In this document: positions 1 through 6,748 of the stretch, in pieces
Layout: each line of letters starts with the position of its first letter
Position numbering within the stretch: position 1 is the first letter of the stretch
Program-made: the position numbers and the translations under genes
Notes under the pieces: model-generated
Told to the model about the DNA's origin: nothing
Databases searched by the model: none
The model's input: only the letters and a program-made list of their open reading frames with translations
Source: Pseudomonas sp. UBA5782
GTDB lineage: Bacteria > Pseudomonadota > Gammaproteobacteria > Pseudomonadales > Pseudomonadaceae
Assembly: GCA_002418465.1 (NCBI GenBank)
Contig: DIEE01000289.1
Span: forward strand, 139-24,084
Direction: 5' to 3'
Length of the DNA: 23,946 nt

Positions 1-836
1 GGCAGCTCGCCGCCAAGGGCTTCGAGCACGCTGCGGCTGGATGTGGCATGGCTGAATTCATGCCCGCGGCCTTCGATCAGCAGGTCGCACAGGCGTTCGA
101 GAATCTGCCGCTGCGCCTCGCCACGGCTGGCCAGGCAGAACAGCCCGGCGAGCGGCTGGCCGTCGAGCTGCAACGGCGTCTGCGGGGTGACGAAAGCCAG
201 CCCGGGGCGGCTGACGCCCGCCTCGCCATGCAGCAGCCAGAGGCCGTCGCCCAGCGGCAGCGGTTGTTCCTGCAGCACCCCAGCGGCGAAACCGGGGCCG
301 CCGCAACCGGCCTTCTTCAGCAGGCGTATGCCCTGCCAGGCGAGGTCGTCGGCATCCTCGACGTCGATCCCCAGGCCGACCAGCTGGCTGTCCAGCGCCA
401 GCTCCTGCGGCGCGCCCTGCAGCAGGGCGACCAGCGCCTCGGCGTCGGGTGCGCAGCGCAGCGCCTCGCTGAGGTCGCCCTCGCCGAGGGCACGGGTGAG
501 CATCTGCAGCAGCTGCAGGTGTTCGTCGGAACGCGCGGCGATGGCGATGGCCAGGTAGACGCGCTGGCCATTGCCCCAGTCGACGCCTTCGGGAAACTGC
601 ATCAGCCGCACCCCGGTGCTGAGCACCTGATCGCGGGTATCCGGCGTGCCATGCGGAATCGCAATGCCCTGGCCCAGGTAGGTCGAGCCCTGCGCTTCGC
701 GCGCCTGCATGCCGGCCAGGTAGCCGGGCATCACCAGGCCGTCGGCGACCAGGTTATCGGCTAGGCTCTTCAGGGCGGCCTGTTTGTCCGGGGCGCGCCG
801 ATCCATCTGGATCTGCGCGGCATTCAATTCGAGCAT
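1..836 (-). CDS. fruB: PTS fructose multiphosphoryl transfer protein FruB, N-terminal part (gene cut by window edge)
   Basis: This gene begins at an ATG (834-836) and runs leftward out of the window; 278 codons are visible, while family members are about 950 residues. Visible residues read as a fructose-type EIIA domain. The phospho-accepting histidine is in the motif GIAIPHGT (His62), followed by VDWGNGQRVYLAIAI and SDEHLQLLQMLTRAL, typical of PTS EIIA type-2 domains. In Pseudomonas FruB the EIIA is followed by a linker, HPr and enzyme I, passing phosphate from PEP to the membrane permease FruA for fructose uptake as fructose-1-phosphate. Those later domains lie outside this window. A Shine-Dalgarno AGAGGA stands 7 bases before the ATG. 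The gene is divergent from fruR, with a FruR-like operator between them, so repression by FruR with fructose-1-phosphate as inducer is expected. Identity is confident; full domain content is inferred. Confidence 0.92.
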   Translation of the reverse strand, partial: MLELNAAQIQMDRRAPDKQAALKSLADNLVADGLVMPGYLAGMQAREAQGSTYLGQGIAIPHGTPDTRDQVLSTGVRLMQFPEGVDWGNGQRVYLAIAIAARSDEHLQLLQMLTRALGEGDLSEALRCAPDAEALVALLQGAPQELALDSQLVGLGIDVEDADDLAWQGIRLLKKAGCGGPGFAAGVLQEQPLPLGDGLWLLHGEAGVSRPGLAFVTPQTPLQLDGQPLAGLFCLASRGEAQRQILERLCDLLIEGRGHEFSHATSSRSVLEALGGEL

Positions 837-879
837 CTGCGGGTCCTCTACGACGGCCAAACTCAGACCGGCCGCCTGC

Positions 880-891
880 TGAATCGTTTCA
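880..891. promoter_or_regulatory. Probable FruR (Cra) operator
   Basis: The 12-mer TGAATCGTTTCA is a dyad, TGAA-n-CG-n-TTCA, matching itself on the other strand at 10 of 12 positions. It differs at two positions from the P. putida Cra operator as I remember it (TTAAACGTTTCA). It lies between the divergent fruB (start 836) and fruR (start 979) genes, the expected place for a site controlling both. The core promoters themselves were not clear. Confidence 0.65.
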
Positions 892-978
892 TCAAGGCTT
901 GGCACGTTACCCCAGAATGGGGGAAGCTTTGAAGTCCGGCCAACGCCTGAAGTATTGACCACAAGGATTCCGCCAACC

Positions 979-1998
979 GTGAAACTCAGTGATGTCGCTC
1001 GCCTGGCCGAGGTTTCCGTGACCACCGCCAGCTACGTGATCAACGGTCAGGCGGCGCAACGCAGAATCAGCGCGGCAACGGTGGCGCGCGTGCAGGCGGT
1101 GGTCGAGCGCTACGGCTATCGCCCCGACCAGCAGGCCGCCGGGTTGCGTCGCGGCCAGAGCCATTGCCTGGGCCTGATCATTCCGGACCTGGAAAACCCC
1201 AGCTACGCGCGCACCGCCAAGTTCCTCGAACAGCTGGCGCGGGCCGCCGGCTACCAGTTGCTGATCGCCAGTTCCGACGACGAACCGGACAGCGAGCGGC
1301 AACTGGTCGAACTGTTCCGCTCGCGGCGTTGCGATGCGCTGGTGGTCGCCAGCTGCCTGCCGCAGGAAGACCCCACCTACGCGCAACTGGTCGAAGCCGG
1401 CCTGCCGGTGATCGCCCTCGACCGCGCGCTCGACCCGCAGTACATCCGCTCGGTGGTCAGCGACGACCAGCAGGCCGGCGCACTGCTCACGGCCAGCCTG
1501 CTGGAGCCGCCGCCGCGGCACATCGTACTGATCGGTGCGCGCCCGGAACTACCGATCAGCCAGGCGCGCGAAGCCGGTTTCCGCGAGGGCCTGGACGGTT
1601 TCGCCGGCAAGCTGAGCGTGCTCCACGGGGCAGAATTCAGCCGCGCCTGCGGCTGCGAGCAGATGCAGGCGCTGCTGCGCTACGAGCCGATGCCGGATGC
1701 GCTGATCACCACCGCCTACGTGCTGCTCGAAGGCGTCTTCGAGGCGCTGCAGCAACAGGACTGGCCGGGCATGGCGGCGCCGCGCCTGGCGACCTTCGGC
1801 GACACCCGTCTGCTGGATTTCCTGCCGCTGCGGGTCAACGCCATCTCGCAGCAGCACGAACGGCTCGCCGAGCGCATCCTCTACTGGGTCCTACAGGGCA
1901 TCGAGCACGGCAACTACGAGCCAGGGCTGGAGGCGATTCCGCGGGTGCTGAAAAACCGCAGCCAGCGCCAGCCGGCAGTCACGGAAAACGCCCGCTGA
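979..1998 (+). CDS. fruR: LacI-family fructose operon repressor FruR (Cra)
   Basis: A 339-residue LacI/GalR regulator. Residues 1-21 (LSDVARLAEVSVTTASYVIN) form the helix-turn-helix; a hinge near 48-57 (RPDQQAAGL) and a periplasmic-binding-protein-like sensor domain follow (LGLIIPDLENPSYARTAK, then LLIASSDDEPDSE). I chose the GTG at 979, giving the usual start KLSDVA. An AAGGA lies 11 bases upstream of it, a longer spacing than ideal. The in-frame TTG at 955 would add eight residues without a visible ribosome binding site. In P. putida the orthologue represses fruBKA and responds to fructose-1-phosphate. It is divergent from fruB across a palindromic site and its stop overlaps the next ATG, so it is co-transcribed with the TatD-type gene. 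Confidence 0.92.
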   Translation: MKLSDVARLAEVSVTTASYVINGQAAQRRISAATVARVQAVVERYGYRPDQQAAGLRRGQSHCLGLIIPDLENPSYARTAKFLEQLARAAGYQLLIASSDDEPDSERQLVELFRSRRCDALVVASCLPQEDPTYAQLVEAGLPVIALDRALDPQYIRSVVSDDQQAGALLTASLLEPPPRHIVLIGARPELPISQAREAGFREGLDGFAGKLSVLHGAEFSRACGCEQMQALLRYEPMPDALITTAYVLLEGVFEALQQQDWPGMAAPRLATFGDTRLLDFLPLRVNAISQQHERLAERILYWVLQGIEHGNYEPGLEAIPRVLKNRSQRQPAVTENAR

Positions 1999-2789
1999 TG
2001 CCGCTGATCGATACCCACAACCACCTGGACTTCCCGCCGTTCGACGACGACCGCGGCGCCGTGCTCGAACGCAGCCGCGCCGGTGGCGTCGAGCGGCAGG
2101 TGGTCATCGGCGTCTACCAGGCGCACTGGCAGCGCCTCTGGGAGCTGGTGTGCCGCGAACCGGGCCTGCACGCGACCCTGGGGCTGCACCCCGCCTTCCT
2201 GCACATGCACCGCCCGGAACACCTCGGCGATCTGCGCGATTGGCTGCAACGCCTGGCCGGCGACGAAAGGCTCTGCGCGATTGGCGAAGTCGGCCTGGAT
2301 TTCTACATCGAGAACCCGGACAAGCCCCGCCAGCAGGAACTCTTCGAGGCGCAGCTGGGCCTGGCGAACGAGTTCGAGCTGCCGGTGCTGCTCCACGTGC
2401 GCCGCGCCCACGCCGCCGTGGTGGCGACGCTCAAGCGCCTCCGACCGGCGCGTGGCGGCATCGCCCACGCTTTCAGCGGCAGCTACGAGGAGGCTCGGGA
2501 ATACATCAAGCTGGGCTTCAAACTCGGTCTCGGCGGCGCCGGCACCTGGCCGCAGGCGCTGCGCATGCACAAGGTGTTGCGCCAGTTGCCGCTGGAAAGC
2601 ATCGTGCTGGAAACCGACGCGCCGGACATCACTCCGCACTCCCACGCCGGCGAGCGCAACAGCCCGGAATTTCTCCCCGACATCTGCGCGGCGCTGGCGC
2701 AAATCAAAGGCGTGAGCAGCGAGGAACTGGCCGCGGCCAGCTATCGCAACAGCTGCGAACTGTTCGGCTGGACGCCGGCCCGACACTGA
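1998..2789 (+). CDS. TatD-family metal-dependent hydrolase (YjjV-like)
   Basis: A 263-residue protein of the TatD DNase family, a TIM-barrel metallohydrolase. Metal-ligand motifs are all present: THNH (His7, His9), GEVGLDFY (Glu97), LLHVRRAH (His133), AHAFSGS (His157) and LETDAPD (Asp207). Length is normal for the family (about 260). TatD proteins characterised elsewhere have 3'-5' exonuclease or DNase activity, but for this YjjV-like branch the physiological substrate is not settled. The start codon overlaps the fruR stop (TGATG), implying translational coupling with the fructose repressor. Why a nuclease-like enzyme should be coupled to fruR is not evident from the sequence. Its stop is followed within 29 bases by the convergent end of the chemoreceptor gene. 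Confidence 0.88.
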   Translation: MPLIDTHNHLDFPPFDDDRGAVLERSRAGGVERQVVIGVYQAHWQRLWELVCREPGLHATLGLHPAFLHMHRPEHLGDLRDWLQRLAGDERLCAIGEVGLDFYIENPDKPRQQELFEAQLGLANEFELPVLLHVRRAHAAVVATLKRLRPARGGIAHAFSGSYEEAREYIKLGFKLGLGGAGTWPQALRMHKVLRQLPLESIVLETDAPDITPHSHAGERNSPEFLPDICAALAQIKGVSSEELAAASYRNSCELFGWTPARH

Positions 2790-2818
2790 CGCCAGGCCCA
2801 CGCCGCCTTTCGTGCGGG

Positions 2819-4849
2819 TTAGACCCGGAACGCGCCGATCAGCTGCTTGAGGTCACCGACCAGTTCGGACAACTCGCGGCTGGCCAGCTCGGTCTGGCTG
2901 GCGCCCTCGGCGGTGCGCTCGCCGGCCTGGTTGATCTGCACGATGTTCTGATCGATATCGTGTGCCACCGCGGTCTGCTGCTCGGCCGCCGCGGCGATCT
3001 GTTGGCTCTGGTCGACGATCATGCCCACCGCGCCGAGGATGTTCTCCAGCGCGCGCTGTACCCGCCCGGACTCGTCCACCGTGCCATCGGCCATGCGATG
3101 GCTGGCGTTCATCGCCTTCACCGCCGCGCCCACGCCGCCCTGCAATCGGGCGATCATCTGCTCGATCTCCTCGGTGGACTGCTGGGTACGCCTGGCCAGA
3201 TTGCGCACCTCGTCGGCGACCACCGCGAAACCGCGGCCCTGCTCGCCCGCCCGCGCCGCCTCGATGGCCGCATTGAGCGCCAGCAGGTTGGTCTGCTCGG
3301 CGATGCCCTTGATCACATCCAGCACCTGGCTGATCGACTGGCTGTCGCTGGCCAGCTGGTTGATCACCAGCACCGACTGGTCGATCTCGCCGGCCAGGCG
3401 CTGGATGCTGCCGACCTGCGACTCGACCAGCTCGCGACCGCTGACGGTTTCCTGGTTGACGCTGTGCGCGCTGTCCACCGCCGCGGCGGCGCTGCGTGCG
3501 ACCTCCTGGGCGGTCGCGGACATCTGGTTCATCGCCGTGGCAACCTGCTCGATCTGGTTGCGCTGCCCGGCCACCGCCTGGTTGCTTTCGCCGGACACCA
3601 CTTCCACGCGATCGGCCTGGCGCTCGACCTCGACCACGGTCAGCCCGACGCGCTGAATCAGGTCGTGGATCTTCACCACGGTGCCGTTGAACACCTGGCC
3701 CAGCTCGCCCAACTCGTCGGACGTCTGCGCCTTGAAACTCACCGTCATGTCGCCGGCAGCGACCTTGTCCATCACCTGGCCGAGACTCTTCAGCGTGCTG
3801 CGGGTGGATTCGTAGAAGCCGCCGTAGAGGTAGCCGATCAGCAGGAACACCGCGATCAGCGCCACCACCAGCAGCACCATCTGCCGGCGGTGCTCGGCCA
3901 GGCGCTGCTGCAGCTGGCTGTCGAGAAAGTCCAGCGCGGCCTCGCTCAGCCGGTAGGACTTGGCCATCTGCGCACTGATGTCCTCGTAGTATTCCGGCCA
4001 CGGCGTGTCCAGCGTATCGGCGACGGTGACCTTGTCCTCGATCAGCGTGCTGGCTTCCTTCAGGCTGCCGCGGCTGGCCTGCGCCTGGGCGTCCAGAGTG
4101 GCGCGCGCCCGGGCGCTGCTGGACAACGCGTTTTCCAGCGCCACCGCGTACTCGCCCTCGAGTTTTTCCAGGGTGGCGACCAGCTCGTCCATGCGATTGC
4201 TCGCCACCGAATTGAGGAAGCCCAGGCCCAGCGAATAGGCGCCGGTCGCCCGCGCTGCGCCCAGGGTATCGGTGACCTTGAGCGTCGAGGTGGTGACCAG
4301 TTCGGTGATCTGCCGCACCGCGCGGTCGGGGTCCTGGCTGAGCCCGGCGTCGGAGGCGACGAACGCGACGAACGCCTGCACGCGCCCGAGCTGCTGGTCG
4401 ACCATCGCCGACTTGTTCTGCAACGAGGTTTCCGCCTGGACGGCCTTCATCCCGGCCAGCAGTTCGTCGCGCTTGGCGTTGAAGTCCTCGACCTGCTGCG
4501 CACTGCCGCCGGCGGACTGCAATGCGCCTATGCCTCCCACCAGCGCATCCTGCAGCTGGCTGATACGGCCCTCGATGTCGCCGGCGTTGCCGGACTGGCC
4601 GATCAGCGAATTGATTTCGACAAGGTTGCTCAGCGACTCGGTGTCGCGCTGGATGCCCAGGGTCTTGCCCAGCAAATCGAGGCTGTCCAGCTCGATGCGG
4701 GTGCCGAGAAACTGGTCGTAGGAGTCGCGCACCAGATAGAAGTTGGTGACGAGCATCGGCAGGAAGAACATCACGCTGATCAGGCTGAATTTCATCGCGA
4801 AACTCAGCCGGCTCATCAGCGCGATAGCCGGATACAGAATGGTCTTCAA
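2819..4849 (-). CDS. Methyl-accepting chemotaxis protein (PA4520-like)
   Basis: A 676-residue chemoreceptor. Order: short cytoplasmic N-terminus, membrane helix about 19-38 (KFSLISVMFFLPMLV), a long helical periplasmic sensor (about 40-323), second membrane helix about 324-346 (VLLVVALIAVFLLIGYLYGG), HAMP segment to about 400, then a methylation/signalling coiled coil. The hairpin tip has the invariant core EQTNLLALNAAIEAARAGE and GRGFAVVADEVRNLA (about 517-552). I start it at TTG (4847-4849), preceded by GGAG seven bases upstream. This matches the conserved family beginning LKTILYPAIALM; the next in-frame ATG upstream (4928-4930) would add 27 unlikely residues. It signals through CheA/CheW to flagella or another motility system; the ligand is unknown. 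A sigma-28 promoter lies about 125 bases upstream. Same strand as ampDE but separated by a hairpin. Confidence 0.93.
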   Translation of the reverse strand: MKTILYPAIALMSRLSFAMKFSLISVMFFLPMLVTNFYLVRDSYDQFLGTRIELDSLDLLGKTLGIQRDTESLSNLVEINSLIGQSGNAGDIEGRISQLQDALVGGIGALQSAGGSAQQVEDFNAKRDELLAGMKAVQAETSLQNKSAMVDQQLGRVQAFVAFVASDAGLSQDPDRAVRQITELVTTSTLKVTDTLGAARATGAYSLGLGFLNSVASNRMDELVATLEKLEGEYAVALENALSSSARARATLDAQAQASRGSLKEASTLIEDKVTVADTLDTPWPEYYEDISAQMAKSYRLSEAALDFLDSQLQQRLAEHRRQMVLLVVALIAVFLLIGYLYGGFYESTRSTLKSLGQVMDKVAAGDMTVSFKAQTSDELGELGQVFNGTVVKIHDLIQRVGLTVVEVERQADRVEVVSGESNQAVAGQRNQIEQVATAMNQMSATAQEVARSAAAAVDSAHSVNQETVSGRELVESQVGSIQRLAGEIDQSVLVINQLASDSQSISQVLDVIKGIAEQTNLLALNAAIEAARAGEQGRGFAVVADEVRNLARRTQQSTEEIEQMIARLQGGVGAAVKAMNASHRMADGTVDESGRVQRALENILGAVGMIVDQSQQIAAAAEQQTAVAHDIDQNIVQINQAGERTAEGASQTELASRELSELVGDLKQLIGAFRV

Positions 4850-4973
4850 TCGAATTCTCCCGATTATTTTTATGGTCGACGGAGAAAAAACAGGGTGTTC
4901 GGTGGCCTTACGCGGTGCGTCCGCGGGCACTTTCCAGTGTGCCAGCCGGCAGCCGCAGGAGCCTGTATACCCG

Positions 4974-5000
4974 ATATCGGCGGCGCGATTTGTAACTTAA
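4974..5000 (-). promoter_or_regulatory. Sigma-28 (FliA) promoter of the chemoreceptor gene
   Basis: Read on the minus strand: TTAAGTTA, 11 bases, then GCCGATAT. The flagellar sigma-28 consensus is TAAAGTTT-N11-GCCGATAA, so 6 of 8 and 7 of 8 positions agree with exact spacing. The -10 box is 125 bases before the TTG start, leaving a leader of about 115 bases. A FliA promoter is what a flagellar chemoreceptor gene should have. Confidence 0.68.
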
Positions 5001-5022
5001 GGTTAAGCGTTTTGCCATCATT

Positions 5023-5047
5023 CACGAGACGCAGGTTGCGCCTCGTG
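5023..5047 (-). terminator. Hairpin after ampE, probable transcription terminator without a U-tract
   Basis: A 10-bp inverted repeat (CACGAGACGC, loop AGGTT, GCGCCTCGTG) begins eight bases past the ampE stop. The single non-complementary position is A-C in the plus-strand RNA but a G-U wobble in the minus-strand RNA, so the stem is better in the ampE transcript. No T-run follows, so it could instead be a 3'-end stabiliser. Confidence 0.45.
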
Positions 5048-5054
5048 GCAAGCC

Positions 5055-5888
5055 TCACAGCAGCAGTGCGCGCAGCGCCAGCGCGGCGTACCAGAGCACC
5101 GCCGAGCGCACCAGCAACTGCCAGAGAAGGTTGAGGCTGGCGACGCCCGGCTCGCCGGTCAGCGGTTCGCCGAGATCGCCCGCCGCCCTGCCCGCCCGCG
5201 CCAGCAGCGTTTCGGCGGGGAGATTCCAGTTCAGCAGTTCGTGCAGCAGCTCGCGGCTGACGGCGATGAAGTTACCCACCAGGGCGAAGCTGGCCACCAG
5301 AACCCGCGACGGAATGAAGTCGAGGCCATGGCGCAGTTGCACGGCGCGCTCGCGCAGCGCCGGTCCCTGCGCCTGCTCGGCCAGCAACGCGACCAGCCGG
5401 TAACCCAGCGCCGCCAGCGGACCGAGCAGCGCGTACCAGAAGATCACCGCGAAGAAGCCCTGATAGCCCTGCCAGAGCAGATAGCGCTGCACGCGCAGCA
5501 GCAGCGAGCCTGGCTCGTCGGCTTCGATGCGCATGTCGCGCTCGGCCACCAGCTCGGCGGCAACCGCATCGCCACGGCGCCAGGCATCGCGGAACGGGCC
5601 GCAGGACTTCTGCACGTCGCCGCGCCCAAGGCTGTAGATCAGCACCAGCAGGTGTACCGGCAGCGCCAGCCAGCCATAGGCGAGCGGCTGCAGGATCAGC
5701 AGCACCAGCGCCAGGAGCAGCAGCGGCGGCAGCACCAGCAGGATCAGCCGCAGCCAGGGCGAGCGGTCATCGGCAGCGGAATCGACCCGGGCCAGCAGCC
5801 GCAACCAGAGGCCGTCGCGCTGAATGCGGTGACGCAGGCCGGAGAGCTTCTCCACCAGCAGCGCGAGCAAAAGCACCAGAAAACTCAT
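5055..5888 (-). CDS. ampE: AmpE, inner-membrane regulatory-signalling/modulator protein
   Basis: A 277-residue integral membrane protein. Hydrophobic segments lie at about 46-68, 70-86, 144-168 and 258-276, with a hydrophobic N-terminus as well. Conserved family stretches include VHLLVLIYSLGRGD and GPFRDAWRRGD. AmpE is co-transcribed with ampD in enterobacteria and Pseudomonas and has been linked to beta-lactamase regulation; its biochemical activity is undefined. Here the ATG overlaps the ampD stop (ATGA), indicating one translationally coupled operon. Length agrees with other AmpE proteins (about 280). Confidence 0.9.
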   Translation of the reverse strand: MSFLVLLLALLVEKLSGLRHRIQRDGLWLRLLARVDSAADDRSPWLRLILLVLPPLLLLALVLLILQPLAYGWLALPVHLLVLIYSLGRGDVQKSCGPFRDAWRRGDAVAAELVAERDMRIEADEPGSLLLRVQRYLLWQGYQGFFAVIFWYALLGPLAALGYRLVALLAEQAQGPALRERAVQLRHGLDFIPSRVLVASFALVGNFIAVSRELLHELLNWNLPAETLLARAGRAAGDLGEPLTGEPGVASLNLLWQLLVRSAVLWYAALALRALLL

Positions 5889-6442
5889 TGCGTTGACTCC
5901 TTCAGCGCAGCGCGCAGGCGCGGCCAGTCGAATGCGGCGCCCGGATCGGTCTTGCGCCCCGGCGCGATGTCGCTGTGGCCGACGATGCGTTCGGGTGAGA
6001 TAGCCGGATAGGCGCGCCGCAACTTGCCGATCAGGTTATGTAGCGCGCCGTACTGGGCATCGGTGTAGGGCAATTCGTCGGTACCCTCAAGCTCGATGCC
6101 GAGGGAAAAATCGTTGCAGTTCTCCCGCGCACCGAAGCGCGAAACACCGGCATGCCAGGCTCTATCGGCGCAGGAAACGAACTGGATCACCGCGCCATCG
6201 CGCTCGATGAGGAAATGCGCCGAGACCGTCAGCGAGCAGATACCGGCGAAGTAGGGATGCTCGTCGGCGACCAGTTGGTTGCTGAAGAACTGCTGCACCT
6301 TGCCAGTGCCGAACTGGCCCGGCGGCAGGCTGATGTTGTGGATCACCAGCAGAGAGACTTCGCCAGCCGGGCGTGCGTTGAAGTTGGGCGACGGGCAATG
6401 CTGGATGCCTTCGACCCAGCCGCTTTGCGGGTCCAGTTGCAT
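5885..6442 (-). CDS. ampD: 1,6-anhydro-N-acetylmuramyl-L-alanine amidase AmpD
   Basis: A 185-residue cytoplasmic zinc amidase (Amidase_2 fold) that removes the stem peptide from 1,6-anhydroMurNAc muropeptides during cell-wall recycling. Its loss raises AmpR-driven ampC beta-lactamase expression in Pseudomonas. Zinc ligands fit His35 (LLVIHNIS), His156 (VGHSDIAPG) and Asp166 (RKTDPG). The catalytic Glu117 (SLGIELEG) and Lys164 are present too. There is no signal peptide, as expected for the cytoplasmic form rather than periplasmic AmpDh2/AmpDh3. A strong AAGGAG lies seven bases before the ATG. It overlaps ampE by four bases. Confidence 0.95.
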   Translation of the reverse strand: MQLDPQSGWVEGIQHCPSPNFNARPAGEVSLLVIHNISLPPGQFGTGKVQQFFSNQLVADEHPYFAGICSLTVSAHFLIERDGAVIQFVSCADRAWHAGVSRFGARENCNDFSLGIELEGTDELPYTDAQYGALHNLIGKLRRAYPAISPERIVGHSDIAPGRKTDPGAAFDWPRLRAALKESTQ

Positions 6443-6564
6443 GGGTAGACTCCTTGACGAGCCGCCACTCTAGAGCAGCCCCCGGACCCACGCCAAGCCC
6501 GGCGAGCAAGCGCAGGGAACGCTCGCAAAAACGCCAACACTACACGACCGGGAAGCAGCCACCC

Positions 6565-6623
6565 GTAGGGGCGACCTTGTTAGCCTGGCCTTGGTGCCGG
6601 TTGGCGAACAAGTTCGCCCCTAC
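6565..6623. repeat. Long imperfect intergenic hairpin repeat (GTAGGGGCGA family)
   Basis: A 21-base arm starting GTAGGGGCGACC (6565-6585) is complementary, with two mismatches, to the arm at 6603-6623 ending GCCCCTAC. The arms enclose a 17-base GC-rich loop. Elements with the core GTAGGGGCGAacTTGTTCGCC recur between genes in Pseudomonas genomes, so this is probably one copy of a dispersed palindromic repeat. Only one copy is in this window, so the family assignment rests on recall. It sits between ampD and the DUF1631 terminator, in the 305-base stretch 6443-6748 that holds no gene. Confidence 0.6.
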
Positions 6624-6679
6624 TCAGGCACGTCCGCCACAAGCGCAGCCCCGATGAACCAGAAGCTATAAAAACGAAA

Positions 6680-6729
6680 CAGCCCGGATAAGTTGCGCCG
6701 CTTGACGAGCAGCGCCCTTATCCGGGCTG
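6680..6729 (-). terminator. Intrinsic terminator of the DUF1631 gene
   Basis: A perfect 13-bp stem (CAGCCCGGATAAG / CTTATCCGGGCTG) encloses a secondary stem (GCGCcGCT / AGCaGCGC). On the minus strand it is followed by TTTCGTTTTTAT. It lies about 20 bases past the stop of the DUF1631 gene. The shape and the GCCCGGATAAG core also resemble dispersed Pseudomonas palindromes, so this may be a repeat doing terminator duty. Confidence 0.72.
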
Positions 6730-6748
6730 CGATGCGATCTCCGGGAAA

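Noticed and set aside
48..764. A 238-codon plus-strand open frame at the left edge
   Set aside because: Antisense to the FruB EIIA domain, which has the IPHGT active site and continues to the window edge.
910..922. CCCCA-GAA-TGGGG small dyad upstream of fruR
   Set aside because: Five-base arms in GC-rich DNA are common by chance, and no T-run or known motif accompanies it.
1164..1997. Upstream extension of the TatD-type gene within fruR
   Set aside because: The Arg/Pro/Gly-rich extension is fruR read in another frame. The true start is the ATG overlapping the fruR stop, giving the conserved MPLIDTHNHLD.
2150..5134. A 994-codon plus-strand open frame opposite the chemoreceptor gene
   Set aside because: It runs antisense to a complete chemoreceptor with all family motifs. 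Its translation is a low-complexity shadow of high-GC coding DNA.
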